Source: an uncultured Thermoguttaceae bacterium (GTDB lineage Bacteria; Planctomycetota; Planctomycetia; Pirellulales; Thermoguttaceae). From it: a stretch of 64,000 nt of DNA. The first letter of the stretch is position 1, and every line of letters starts with the position of its first letter. The DNA is taken from the NCBI GenBank assembly GCA_938084835.1, contig CALKER010000003.1:62001-126000 (forward strand), given 5' to 3'. Both the position numbers and the translations under genes were made by a program. Shown here one piece after another: positions 48,044 to 56,871 of this stretch. Under the pieces are notes generated by a model that worked only from the letters and a program-made list of their open reading frames with translations, searched no databases and was not told the DNA's origin.

Positions 48044-50131
48044 ATGTTGGAGCGAAAACCGGCAGTGACCGCGAGCACTGGGGCAACTGAAGATATCTTC
48101 GCAGGCCTCAATCCGGCGCAGCGTCGCGCGGTTGAGCACAACGCCACCCCTCTTCTTATCCTGGCTGGCGCAGGCAGTGGAAAAACCAACACGCTTGTTC
48201 ACCGACTGGCATACTTAATCCTGTCCGGTTGTGCTCCCGAGCGAATTTGTTTGTTGACCTTCACTCGCCGCGCGGCGCACGAGATGATTTCCCGGGCCAA
48301 GGGATTGCTCGAACGAATCAGGCGAAAGACCCCAGGCCTTCGGGACCAGCTGGCCGACGATCGCTTTGCATGGGCAGGCACCTTCCATGCGGTGGCCACG
48401 ACCCTATTGCGACGCTATGCGGTGGCGGTGGGACTGCCCCCAGGATTTGTCATTTACGATCGGCCCGACTCCGAAGATTTGATGGATCTCCTCCGGGAAG
48501 AATTGGGGCTTACCAAAACGGGGATGCGCTTTCCCCGAAAGGAAACCTGCATGGATGTCTACAGTCGTTGCGTCAACCAACAGGATGAACTTGCCACAAT
48601 TGTCCGCATTTACTTTCCGTGGTGTGCAATGTGGCAAAGCGAGCTGGAAGAACTTTTCGCGGCATATCGGCAGCGCAAAAAGCAGATGGGTGTGGTTGAC
48701 TTCGACGATTTGCTTTTGTACTGGATTGCCCTCCTTGATCAGCCCCAGGTTAGTGGCAAGATTCGGTCGCTTTTTGATTATGTGTTGGTCGACGAGTATC
48801 AGGACACAAATCCGCTTCAGGCAAAAATACTTTACCGGCTCTGTCCGGAAGGACGGGGGCTTACCGTTGTCGGCGATGATTTTCAAGCCATTTACAGTTT
48901 TCGCGGGGCTACTGTGAAGAACATTCGCGAATTTCAGAATCATTTTAAGCACAGCGCGGTTGTGATTCTTGATTGGAACTATCGCAGCACCCAGCCCATC
49001 CTTGATGCGGCCAACGCCTTGATGGCCGAGGGAGCTAGCCGATACCACAAAGCGTTGCGGGCTGCTACGCAGGTCAGTGGCCCGCGACCCCAATTGGTTT
49101 ACTGCGCCGACGAGCCGGATCAAGTTGACTATGTCGTTGGCGAAATCCTCCGGCTTCGCGAGGAACACGGGTTGGCCCTTCACGATCAGGCCGTGCTTTT
49201 CCGTGCCTCTTGGCACAGCCTGACTTTGGAGGCAGAGTTACTACGACGAAACATTCCCTTCCATAAGTATGGCGGACTGAAATTTATCGAAACCGCTCAC
49301 ATCAAAGATGTCCTCGCATTTCTCCGCTTAGCGGAAAACCCGCGCGAGGAGGTCGCCGGCTTGCGGGTTCTGAAGTTGTTGCCCGGTATCGGTTCCGGCT
49401 GGGCCCGCAAACTACTACTTACTCTGGCCGAGCAGAGGGGACAGTTTCGCATTTGGAAGACCATCACGGTTCCAGCGGCAGCCCGGGACTCTTGGCCCCA
49501 GTTCGTGCAGTTAATGATTGAGCTTCAAGAAGGCAGTCGATCACCAGCCGAGGAAGTCGCACTTGTTGCTGGGTTTTACCTCCCCTTGCTGCCCGGACTT
49601 TATGATAACCCATTCGAGCGCTCGCGGGATATTGAACAACTTGAGTTTCTCGCCGGTCGGTATAAAGAGCGCCGACAGTTTCTTGCCGAATTGGCCATTG
49701 ATCCCCCAACCAGCACACAACAACTTGTGCCTCCAGATTTGGAGGAGGATTACCTTGTCCTCAGCACTATCCATTCGGCAAAAGGGCTGGAGTGGGAAGC
49801 AGTGTACATTATCAATGTAGTGGATGGATGTATCCCATCGGACTATGCAGCCGGCGACGAGGATCAAATGGAGGAAGAACGCCGACTACTTTATGTCGCC
49901 ATGACTCGAGCAAAACGCTTTCTCACCTTATGTGTTCCTCTACGCTCTTGGCAACGAGGTGCCGGCGGAATGCACAAGGGCGAGTGGAGTTTGGCAAAAA
50001 GGTCGCGCTTTCTTTCGGAAGAAGTTTGCCGCTGCTTTGACCAAGTCCTTCTATGTGATCCCGCAGATCTGGAGGAAGACTGTCATAGTCTGTCCGATGA
50101 CATCTTCCCTGAAGATTACGAAGGCCAGTAG
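48044..50131 (+). CDS. UvrD/Rep-type superfamily 1 DNA helicase
   Basis: The 695-residue product unwinds DNA in repair or replication restart. Helicase motifs in order: Walker A ILAGAGSGKTNTLV (I), TFTRRAAHEM (Ia), DYVLVDEYQDTN (II, Walker B), VVGDDFQAIYSFRGA (III), NYRS (IV), and STIHSAKGLEWEAVYI and VAMTRAKRFL (V-VI). Compared with UvrD/PcrA it is near normal in length, with the C-terminal tail rich in acidic residues. The start follows AAGGACGGAAG. It is monocistronic. It could be a Rep- or PcrA-equivalent; the sequence alone does not decide. Confidence 0.94.
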   Translation: MLERKPAVTASTGATEDIFAGLNPAQRRAVEHNATPLLILAGAGSGKTNTLVHRLAYLILSGCAPERICLLTFTRRAAHEMISRAKGLLERIRRKTPGLRDQLADDRFAWAGTFHAVATTLLRRYAVAVGLPPGFVIYDRPDSEDLMDLLREELGLTKTGMRFPRKETCMDVYSRCVNQQDELATIVRIYFPWCAMWQSELEELFAAYRQRKKQMGVVDFDDLLLYWIALLDQPQVSGKIRSLFDYVLVDEYQDTNPLQAKILYRLCPEGRGLTVVGDDFQAIYSFRGATVKNIREFQNHFKHSAVVILDWNYRSTQPILDAANALMAEGASRYHKALRAATQVSGPRPQLVYCADEPDQVDYVVGEILRLREEHGLALHDQAVLFRASWHSLTLEAELLRRNIPFHKYGGLKFIETAHIKDVLAFLRLAENPREEVAGLRVLKLLPGIGSGWARKLLLTLAEQRGQFRIWKTITVPAAARDSWPQFVQLMIELQEGSRSPAEEVALVAGFYLPLLPGLYDNPFERSRDIEQLEFLAGRYKERRQFLAELAIDPPTSTQQLVPPDLEEDYLVLSTIHSAKGLEWEAVYIINVVDGCIPSDYAAGDEDQMEEERRLLYVAMTRAKRFLTLCVPLRSWQRGAGGMHKGEWSLAKRSRFLSEEVCRCFDQVLLCDPADLEEDCHSLSDDIFPEDYEGQ

Positions 50132-50953
50132 CAGCTTTTTTCGTGCACCCGGCTCGAGGTTATTAACCGATTTTGCGAGTATAGGACTGGTCGGGAAAAT
50201 CCAAGCTTATTTCAATCGGTGCCTCACTCGCTCCGCTTTTTACGCAAAAACGCCGCAAAAAGCATTGTCAAGACCGGGGCCACTCTCCCGGGAAAGCTTG
50301 ATTGCTCGCTTTGGTGGAAAAAGCAAAGGCGAACCTCCGCTTTCTTGGCTTCCCGTGGGCTTTTTCTTTAGGCTGTGTTGGGCTTAAAGGAGGTGAAGGT
50401 TTTTGATTGTGTGGGTCTAGGGCGCTAACCGGTTAAAGGACTGCCGGAGTTTGTCGGACCCGCCGACCGTTCGCTTCTTTAAAGGTGGACGTTTGTTTGG
50501 TCACCTTCGCCGGAGCGCCGGGATAAGCCCGTTGTGCCACTAGGCACTAACGCCGCGGAACTGTGAACGCCGGACTGCGTGCTTCGCCCTCCATCGCTGC
50601 AAAGCTCCCGCGAACTCCCCTCAACCTTCCACCCCACCCAAGCCCCAGAAATGGAGACAATCCTTTGACCGACCATTTTGTATGACCTAGATAATTCTGA
50701 CGGAGATGATGTGGATTTTCCGGCACAGTCGCCCGACGGAAACGAATCGTGTTGCTTCGACAAAAAGTATTCGGTGACGGATGTCAACGCCATATTGTGC
50801 CGACAGCATATCCGTCGTCGTTGGTAAAAGGTGAAAAGTCGATACTCCTACTATCTTGTGCGAGGAAGGACTGACATTCCGCGAGAGGGGTTTCCTATTT
50901 TTCGCCTTGGGATTCATACTTGAAGGTTTCGTGCTTTGTGAAGGCGATCGATC
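50132..50953. other. 820-base gap between plus-strand genes; no gene seen
   Basis: A T-run follows the helicase stop codon without a good stem. Two overlapping minus frames have no ribosome-binding site. Confidence 0.4.
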
Positions 50954-52351
50954 ATGCCAAAAAAGGGAACACTGTTAATTGTGGATGACGACCGACAGGT
51001 GCTCAGCTCGATGGCCGACTGGCTTCGGGAACAGGGGTATGAGGTCGAAATTGCCACCGCTTTGGCCGATGCCCGCGCAATTTTGCAGCGACGTCGCTTC
51101 CAAATTTTGCTTCTAGACATGCGGCTAGAGGATGGCGATGGACTGAACTTTATTCCGGAATGTAAGCGCGACTGGCCCGAGATGGCCATCGTTCTTTTCA
51201 CCGGTTACGGTACCCCGGAGATCGCTTTGGAAGCCATGCGGGCCGGTGCCATCGAGGTCCTTACCAAGCCCATTATCGACGAAGAACTTGGTTTCGCCTT
51301 AGAACGGGCAATCCATCAACAGAAGGTCATCCAGGAAAACGAACAGCTCAAAAAGCAGCTCAAAGAGCGCTACAGCCTAGAGAATATCATCGGTCGGGAC
51401 CCCCGCATGCAGCGGGTTTATGAAATGATCGAGGCTGTTGCCGATACCCGCTCTACCGTGTTAATTACTGGCGAAAGTGGAACAGGCAAGTCCCTTATCG
51501 CACGTGCTATTCATCGACTTAGCAGTCGCCGGAGTAAGCCTTTTGTGGAAGTGGCTTGTGGTGCGCTGCCGGAAACTCTCCTGGAAAGCGAGCTTTTTGG
51601 TCACGTGGCTGGCGCTTTCACAGGCGCTACAGGCGACAAGATCGGCAAATTTATGCAGGCCGATGGCGGCACCATCTTTTTGGATGAAATTGGCACAGCA
51701 AGTCCTGCGCTTCAGGTGAAGCTTTTGCGAGTGCTCCAAGATTTTGAATTCGAGCCGGTAGGCAGCACCAAGACATATACCGTTGACGTTCGCGTCATCC
51801 TCGCCACAAACGAAGACCTAGCTCAAGCAGTAGCCCAGGGTCGCTTCCGCCGCGACTTGTATTTCCGGATCAACGTCATCAACATCGAGTTGCCACCACT
51901 ACGCGAAAGAGTCACCGATATCCCCCTGCTGGCTATCCACTTCCTCAAACAGTTTAGTCAGGAGACAGGCCGGAAATTCGAAGGCTTTACGCCGGAAGCC
52001 ATGCGGGCACTTCAAGTGTACTCCTGGCCGGGAAACGTTCGGGAACTGCAAAACGTCATTGAACGGGCGGTACTCCTTGGAAAAGGACCACTTGTGGACG
52101 TGGAAGACCTGCCACCCAATGTGGTAGCCTCACTCCCGCCGGTTCTCACCGTACCTTCGGGAAAACCGTTGAAACAGGCACTCTCCCTGCCGGAACGGCA
52201 GATCATCTTGGAGACCCTCGAAGCGCACAAGTGGAATCGTCAGGCAGCAGCCCGAGCCCTTGGCATTAATCGTACCACCCTTTACAAAAAAATGAAGCGA
52301 CTTGGTCTGATGGACGCAGCTCCCCCACGAAGGTCGACCGTAAGCCACTAA
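50954..52351 (+). CDS. NtrC-family sigma-54-dependent response regulator
   Basis: The 465-residue product has all three NtrC domains. The receiver (1-120) has the phosphate acceptor Asp55 in LLLDMRLEDGDG and Lys in LTKP near 107. The AAA+ domain has GESGTGKSLIA (Walker A), the sigma-54-contacting GAFTGA in ELFGHVAGAFTGATG, GTIFLDEI (Walker B) and the sensor II region VYSWPGNVRELQNVIERA. The Fis-type helix-turn-helix ends the protein (RQAAARALGINRTTLYKKM). It should activate sigma-54 promoters in answer to a histidine kinase, which is not in the window. GAAGG lies upstream of the ATG. Confidence 0.95.
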   Translation: MPKKGTLLIVDDDRQVLSSMADWLREQGYEVEIATALADARAILQRRRFQILLLDMRLEDGDGLNFIPECKRDWPEMAIVLFTGYGTPEIALEAMRAGAIEVLTKPIIDEELGFALERAIHQQKVIQENEQLKKQLKERYSLENIIGRDPRMQRVYEMIEAVADTRSTVLITGESGTGKSLIARAIHRLSSRRSKPFVEVACGALPETLLESELFGHVAGAFTGATGDKIGKFMQADGGTIFLDEIGTASPALQVKLLRVLQDFEFEPVGSTKTYTVDVRVILATNEDLAQAVAQGRFRRDLYFRINVINIELPPLRERVTDIPLLAIHFLKQFSQETGRKFEGFTPEAMRALQVYSWPGNVRELQNVIERAVLLGKGPLVDVEDLPPNVVASLPPVLTVPSGKPLKQALSLPERQIILETLEAHKWNRQAAARALGINRTTLYKKMKRLGLMDAAPPRRSTVSH

Positions 52352-53232
52352 TCTTTTGCAGCAGCTCTTCGAGGCGCTGTGCGACCAGTCCGTCGGAGGT
52401 GCCAAAATTAGAGCTTGATCGGTTGCTAGAAAAATTTCTGCGAATTTAGGAAACGTTGCCCGCCTTCCGCAACCAAGCTTTCCTGAAGACAAATCGCCGG
52501 TTGACGAAGTACCATCACCAGACCATGCCCATCTTTCTTAATGCATATTTCTTGATGCATAACTTTAAGAAGAAATCCACACTTTGTCTGGTGATATTGT
52601 CCCATTTGCTCCAAAAGCGAGTTAAAAGATCCGCCTTCAAAGGAATAGATAGCTGTGTGGTCAGCCCGAAACTCCCGGTGGGCACCAACAGTTGCATAAG
52701 CCCGGCGTGCTAGCCATAAAGAAAGGATCGGGACCCAGCCTGCAGCGCAACAAGTGATACCTCCGTTATGCGCACCCAGCATAAATCGGCCATCAGCAGT
52801 CGAAGGTTCCATTAGCAAGGGCACCTTGAATCTTCGCAAGTGGGCCAGTGGACGCCGCCAAGTCGTACTGCGAAAAAGCGCGAATTTCCCAGTGGATGGC
52901 TTACCTTTAAAAGCTATTGTCGGTATACTGCGAAGGTTTTCGGGAAGAGAACGCGAGGGAAATACTCCGAACCGGGTTTCGCTTACCCACTCGTCCTCGT
53001 GGGAAGCGCCGCTGGATGCTCCAAAGCGGGTCAACTTCCACTCCTAGAGGGGTTACTTTAAACCGTCTTTAGATGGCGGCACGGTGCTTGATCTAGGAAT
53101 GCGGGAAACAAGGCTTTTGTTACGGCGGAGTCAAGCAGTTTGGTCAACTGTTTCCCCAGGTCCTGGTCAGGCCGGTCTCGATTACTATCGAAAGTAAATT
53201 AGCTGAAACAAGCTGCAGAGGAGCTTCGACCG
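52352..53232. other. Gap holding an 82-base nested stem-loop
   Basis: The structure at 52514-52595 is described separately. A 202-codon minus frame crosses it but shows no conserved sequence. Confidence 0.45.
52514..52595. repeat. Nested three-part stem-loop
   Basis: Outer arms ATCACCAGAC (52514-52523) and GTCTGGTGAT (52586-52595) are perfect over 10 bp. Inside, TTCTTAA (52535-52541) pairs with TTAAGAA (52565-52571), and TGCAT (52542-52546) with ATGCA (52555-52559). Bulges separate the parts. No T-run follows either end closely, so it looks like structured RNA or a small mobile remnant rather than a terminator. Confidence 0.45.
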
Positions 53233-53436
53233 ATGGAATGCAAGTCCCAAACCAATTTGAAACGCTGCACGTGCTCGTACGATCCCTGTTCGCGAAAGGG
53301 TGTTTGCTGCGATTGTCTTCACTACCATTTGCGGAACCGCCAGCTGCCCGGGTGTTGTTTTCCTCCGGACGCGGAAAGAACATACGATCGGTCCTTTGAA
53401 CATTTTGCCCGTCTGGTCACAAGCGGCAAAATCTAG
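53233..53436 (+). CDS. DUF6485 family Cys-rich protein
   Basis: The 67-residue protein begins MECKSQTNLKRCTCSYDPCS and continues with RKGVCCDCLHYHLRNRQLPG and CCFPPDAERTYDRSF. It has nine cysteines (3, 12, 14, 19, 25, 26, 28, 41, 42), arranged as in the DUF6485 family, which has no known function; a metal or Fe-S site is plausible. GGAG lies about nine bases before the ATG. The small size and the strict pattern make the call firm despite the unknown role. The cytoplasmic location is inferred from the lack of a signal. Confidence 0.85.
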   Translation: MECKSQTNLKRCTCSYDPCSRKGVCCDCLHYHLRNRQLPGCCFPPDAERTYDRSFEHFARLVTSGKI

Positions 53437-53949
53437 TAAGCCCGGGGCCTGTACACAAAGTGTAAGCCATCCAAGTAAATAGGGTAAGGATAACAAATAA
53501 GTCCGGATCCCGGCGGGTCCAGATATTTTTGGACGAAGGCTAGAATGCAAACCCCGCTGCAGGTGGATGTCGTCGAAGCGAAAATCAAAGACCGAGGTTC
53601 CCATCGCGTCATTCTCACACCCCTGGCCCGCCGCTGGGAAGCTCGGGAATAAGTAGGCAGCAAAAGCGCATCAAAGGTACCTTTGTTCCGTTGTTGCCTC
53701 GAAATCGAAGGCCACGATAACTGCCCTGGCCAATTATGTTGAACCAAGCCAATTCCTGCAGAACTAAACCCCGGCAGCCAGGCAATTCCCCGATGGATAA
53801 GGGGTTGCCGGTATGCAGCAAAATGGGCACCGGAGGAGCAAATCCGATACTTTCGGAGCGGAAGGAGATCCAACGGTTGGCTGCGGAATTTTTTCCGTTT
53901 GCGAGGAAGCCTTAAGTAGTCGAAAGTCGCATTATCCTTGAGGTTTCCG
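53437..53949. other. Gap before the large membrane protein; no gene seen
   Basis: A minus frame of 244 codons overlaps the next gene and looks random. Confidence 0.4.
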
Positions 53950-56829
53950 ATGGGAAGTTCCTCAAAAGACCTGCACAAAGTGGTGACCACATCTCGCCCG
54001 GCGGAAAGAAGGGGGATGCCGTCCGAGCCAGGCAGTACAAAATCGTGGTTTGCTTGGGCAAGGTCTCTATTTCTTGGCGCTGAACCGGCATGTTGTGACT
54101 TTGATGCGGAGGAGCTGTCGCCGTGGGCCTCAACGCCGCTTTTTATTCTCGGAATGATGTTGATCATCGCGGCAGCCTACTGCATGTCGGGTTGCTTTGG
54201 CCTGATGGCACAATCCTTGAGGGAGACCGTAGCGACGCTCCTCGGGGTGACTGGCATAATTTTTGTTGCCTTTTTGGGGCGGCCGATTGAGGGGCGTGGT
54301 CTACCCGCGGGGACTCAGGCTCTTGCCGCAGCGTTTGTGCTTCTGGCAGGATGGAGATTTGGCGGGCAACTCGCAGCCTTTTTAGCGCCGGCGGCGGCAG
54401 CAAGTGTGCTTTCAGTCACCGAACTTCCTTCCGGTAAGCGATTGTTGGTGAAGGCTACCACCGGTGGCCTAGTGGTAGCCGGCGTTTACTCTGCTGCTGT
54501 CCAACTTTTTCCTTGGGCCTGGCACGCGAATGAGAGATTGGCTTTGGGTTGGTCAGCGCTGGCGGGCCGGCTGGTAGATACCGCGTGTGAGGCAGGGCCC
54601 TCTTTCGTAGTACCGGAAGTACCCCTGCTTGTCGGCGTGCTCGGCGTGATGTGGCTCAGAGGCGCCGGAGCCCCGCCGGGCCTCCTCGCCGGCTGGGTTT
54701 TGGGTATGTTGGCTCTCCACACGGGCTACCTGACCCTTGTTGCAGTGGCACCCCATCTTCTGGCAGCTTTGCCCCCCCCACCGCCCGTCATGCCACTTGA
54801 TGTGTATACCCCTCCCCCGTGGCAATGGGCAGAAGAGGTCCGTCGGCTTGTTCCGTGGAATCTGCCGGCGTTGGCCTGTCTCCTTTCCCTGACCTTGCTG
54901 GCGCTAACAATCGGCCTTTCCCGGAAGCCGGTGCTTGATGGTGGTAAAGGCCTCGAAGTCGGCTCTTCCCACACCGCGAGAAGCTTGTCCGATAAAGATC
55001 AAGGAATACTGCTGCAACTAATTCGTGTACTGGTTGGCTCGGGAACTCTTCGCATCCACATGTTATCGCCCCAGCTGCTTGCGGCGGAATTGTTTGTCGT
55101 TGGCGCAGGTGTTGCCCTTTTTATGCCCGTCATTCGGACTCCGGAGGGCCTAACTGTTGTCGCGTGGCGGGGTGGATTCCTTCGGCCGTCTGTCCCCGAA
55201 AATGCAGACAATTTGGAAATGGGGTCCTGGGGTGGGTTGGGAGTGCTACTGGCCAGCTGGGGCTCCCGCCTAGAAATTTCGGACGAGCTTACTCAGGAAG
55301 AGCTCAAGCAGGCAGATGTCGTCCTTGTAGTGCACCCAGATCGTCCTTGGCCAAGGGAGAGAGTCGAACGTCTGACGAATTACGTCCGCGAAGGGGGCCG
55401 ACTGCTTTTCGTAGGCGGCTATTATTTCCACGATGGAGAGCGCAAAAGTCAGTTCGATCAACTGTTGCAGCCTTTAGGGGCTCGGGCTTCTTTTCAGACG
55501 ATCGTTCACCCCGGCCGCTCTTCCGCCGAAGCCATCGGTAAAGCATTCCACCCCGCGATCCCCAGTGGACGTGGCCCTTTAAGAATAATACCTGTGAGCT
55601 CAGGAGCCCCGCTGGAGGTGGGTTGGTCAGCACAACCCCTACTTTGGTCCCCATGGGCATGGGCTGACACCGGAAGCGATGTTCTCCTCACTGGTCAGGC
55701 ACGATGGGAAGGCGGGGAGCGACTCGGAGATCTTGTGCTGGCTGCGGAAATCCCTTTTGGCAAAGGTCGGGTAATAGCTTGGGGAAATCCGGAGATCGTC
55801 GCCGACCATAACTGCTTCCGCCATTACGCACTACTGGGGCGGATACTCAGCTACCTTGCAGATGGGTCACCTCGACCCAGATCTCTGTGGCGAGTCCTGG
55901 TGTTGACGCTTGGCGCCATCGGTCTTCTGGGTGTAGGGCTTTGGGCCCCTCCTCGGGTAAGCGCAGAGGTTCTACTCCTTTCTTTGGTGGTTGTCGCCGC
56001 AGCTGTGGGACTAAGTAACATGGTGCAAGCGGACTTTGTACCAGACGGCCGGCGTCATCCACAATGGAATAATGTTGTGGCTATCGATCTTGGTCATTAC
56101 AACCACGGCGCCCTAGAGCCGTGGTCTCCAGACGGTTATGGCGCGTTTAATTTAATGCTTTTGCGATACGGGTATCTTCCCATCGGGCTAGAGCGCCTCA
56201 ACCGAAGCATTTTGGAGCGGTGTGGCATTTTCTTGACCGTGGCACCACAGCGGGCTTTCCGAGCTAGTGAGCAAGCTGCCGTTGAAGAATTCTTGAAAGG
56301 GGGAGGGGTCTTCATTGCCACGGTCGGTGCGGATCGCAGCGCTGCGTGTCGGGCCTTCCTCCGGCGACTCGGCCTTGATCCAGGGCGATACCCGGTTCCC
56401 GCCTCCAGCAGAGAGCCAGAACCTGAGCCGATGGGTTGCATCCACACGTTCTATCGGCCAGGAGATGTAGACTACGACGCTGGCGTCCTTTTTTATGCCG
56501 CCTGGCCTGTGGGGTGCTCACCGGAGGAACATGTGGTCCGGGGAAAGAATAATCTTCCAGTGGTGGCTGCCCGGCAAGTGGGTCGCGGTCTATTCGTGTT
56601 GATCGGTGATTCGGATTTCGTTCTCAACACGAATCTAGAGTTCACCCGGGAACCGATCGATGGTCGGACCTTAAACCAGGCTTTCTGGCGATGGTTTCTC
56701 TCCTGGTTGACCCCCCAGCCGGATTGGTTCCCCCCTCCAGCACCGGAGCGAGCCCCTGTGCCAGCCGAGAGCAAACCGGGGTTGCCCGCCCTTGAGAAAG
56801 GCCCCCCAGCTCCTCGTAAGTCCCAGTAA
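53950..56829 (+). CDS. Large membrane protein with two amidotransferase-like periplasmic domains (copy 1)
   Basis: The product (about 959 residues) is not recognised as a named family. After a soluble N-terminus come about seven membrane helices (for example TPLFILGMMLIIAAAYCMSG and PPGLLAGWVLGMLALHTGYL). A first flavodoxin-like domain follows with LTQEELKQADVVLVVHPDRP and YVREGGRLLFVGGYYFHDGE, then two helices, then a second such domain (FNLMLLRYGYLPIGLERLNR, EEFLKGGGVFIATVGADRS). These domains resemble the DUF4350/class I glutamine-amidotransferase-like fold, without a visible catalytic Cys-His pair. The C-terminus is Pro-rich. The ATG at 53950 follows GAGG at seven bases. It lies 42 bases before a paralog in the same direction; the two surely form one operon. 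Confidence 0.75.
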   Translation: MGSSSKDLHKVVTTSRPAERRGMPSEPGSTKSWFAWARSLFLGAEPACCDFDAEELSPWASTPLFILGMMLIIAAAYCMSGCFGLMAQSLRETVATLLGVTGIIFVAFLGRPIEGRGLPAGTQALAAAFVLLAGWRFGGQLAAFLAPAAAASVLSVTELPSGKRLLVKATTGGLVVAGVYSAAVQLFPWAWHANERLALGWSALAGRLVDTACEAGPSFVVPEVPLLVGVLGVMWLRGAGAPPGLLAGWVLGMLALHTGYLTLVAVAPHLLAALPPPPPVMPLDVYTPPPWQWAEEVRRLVPWNLPALACLLSLTLLALTIGLSRKPVLDGGKGLEVGSSHTARSLSDKDQGILLQLIRVLVGSGTLRIHMLSPQLLAAELFVVGAGVALFMPVIRTPEGLTVVAWRGGFLRPSVPENADNLEMGSWGGLGVLLASWGSRLEISDELTQEELKQADVVLVVHPDRPWPRERVERLTNYVREGGRLLFVGGYYFHDGERKSQFDQLLQPLGARASFQTIVHPGRSSAEAIGKAFHPAIPSGRGPLRIIPVSSGAPLEVGWSAQPLLWSPWAWADTGSDVLLTGQARWEGGERLGDLVLAAEIPFGKGRVIAWGNPEIVADHNCFRHYALLGRILSYLADGSPRPRSLWRVLVLTLGAIGLLGVGLWAPPRVSAEVLLLSLVVVAAAVGLSNMVQADFVPDGRRHPQWNNVVAIDLGHYNHGALEPWSPDGYGAFNLMLLRYGYLPIGLERLNRSILERCGIFLTVAPQRAFRASEQAAVEEFLKGGGVFIATVGADRSAACRAFLRRLGLDPGRYPVPASSREPEPEPMGCIHTFYRPGDVDYDAGVLFYAAWPVGCSPEEHVVRGKNNLPVVAARQVGRGLFVLIGDSDFVLNTNLEFTREPIDGRTLNQAFWRWFLSWLTPQPDWFPPPAPERAPVPAESKPGLPALEKGPPAPRKSQ

Positions 56830-56871
56830 ACCACCCCTACAACACCCCGGGAGCATACATAGAGGCAAGTA

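Noticed and set aside
52426..53034. 202-codon minus-strand frame
   Set aside because: It crosses the stem-loop and shows no conserved motif; judged non-coding.
53433..54167. 244-codon minus-strand frame
   Set aside because: It overlaps both the DUF6485 stop and the start of the large membrane protein; no domain traits.
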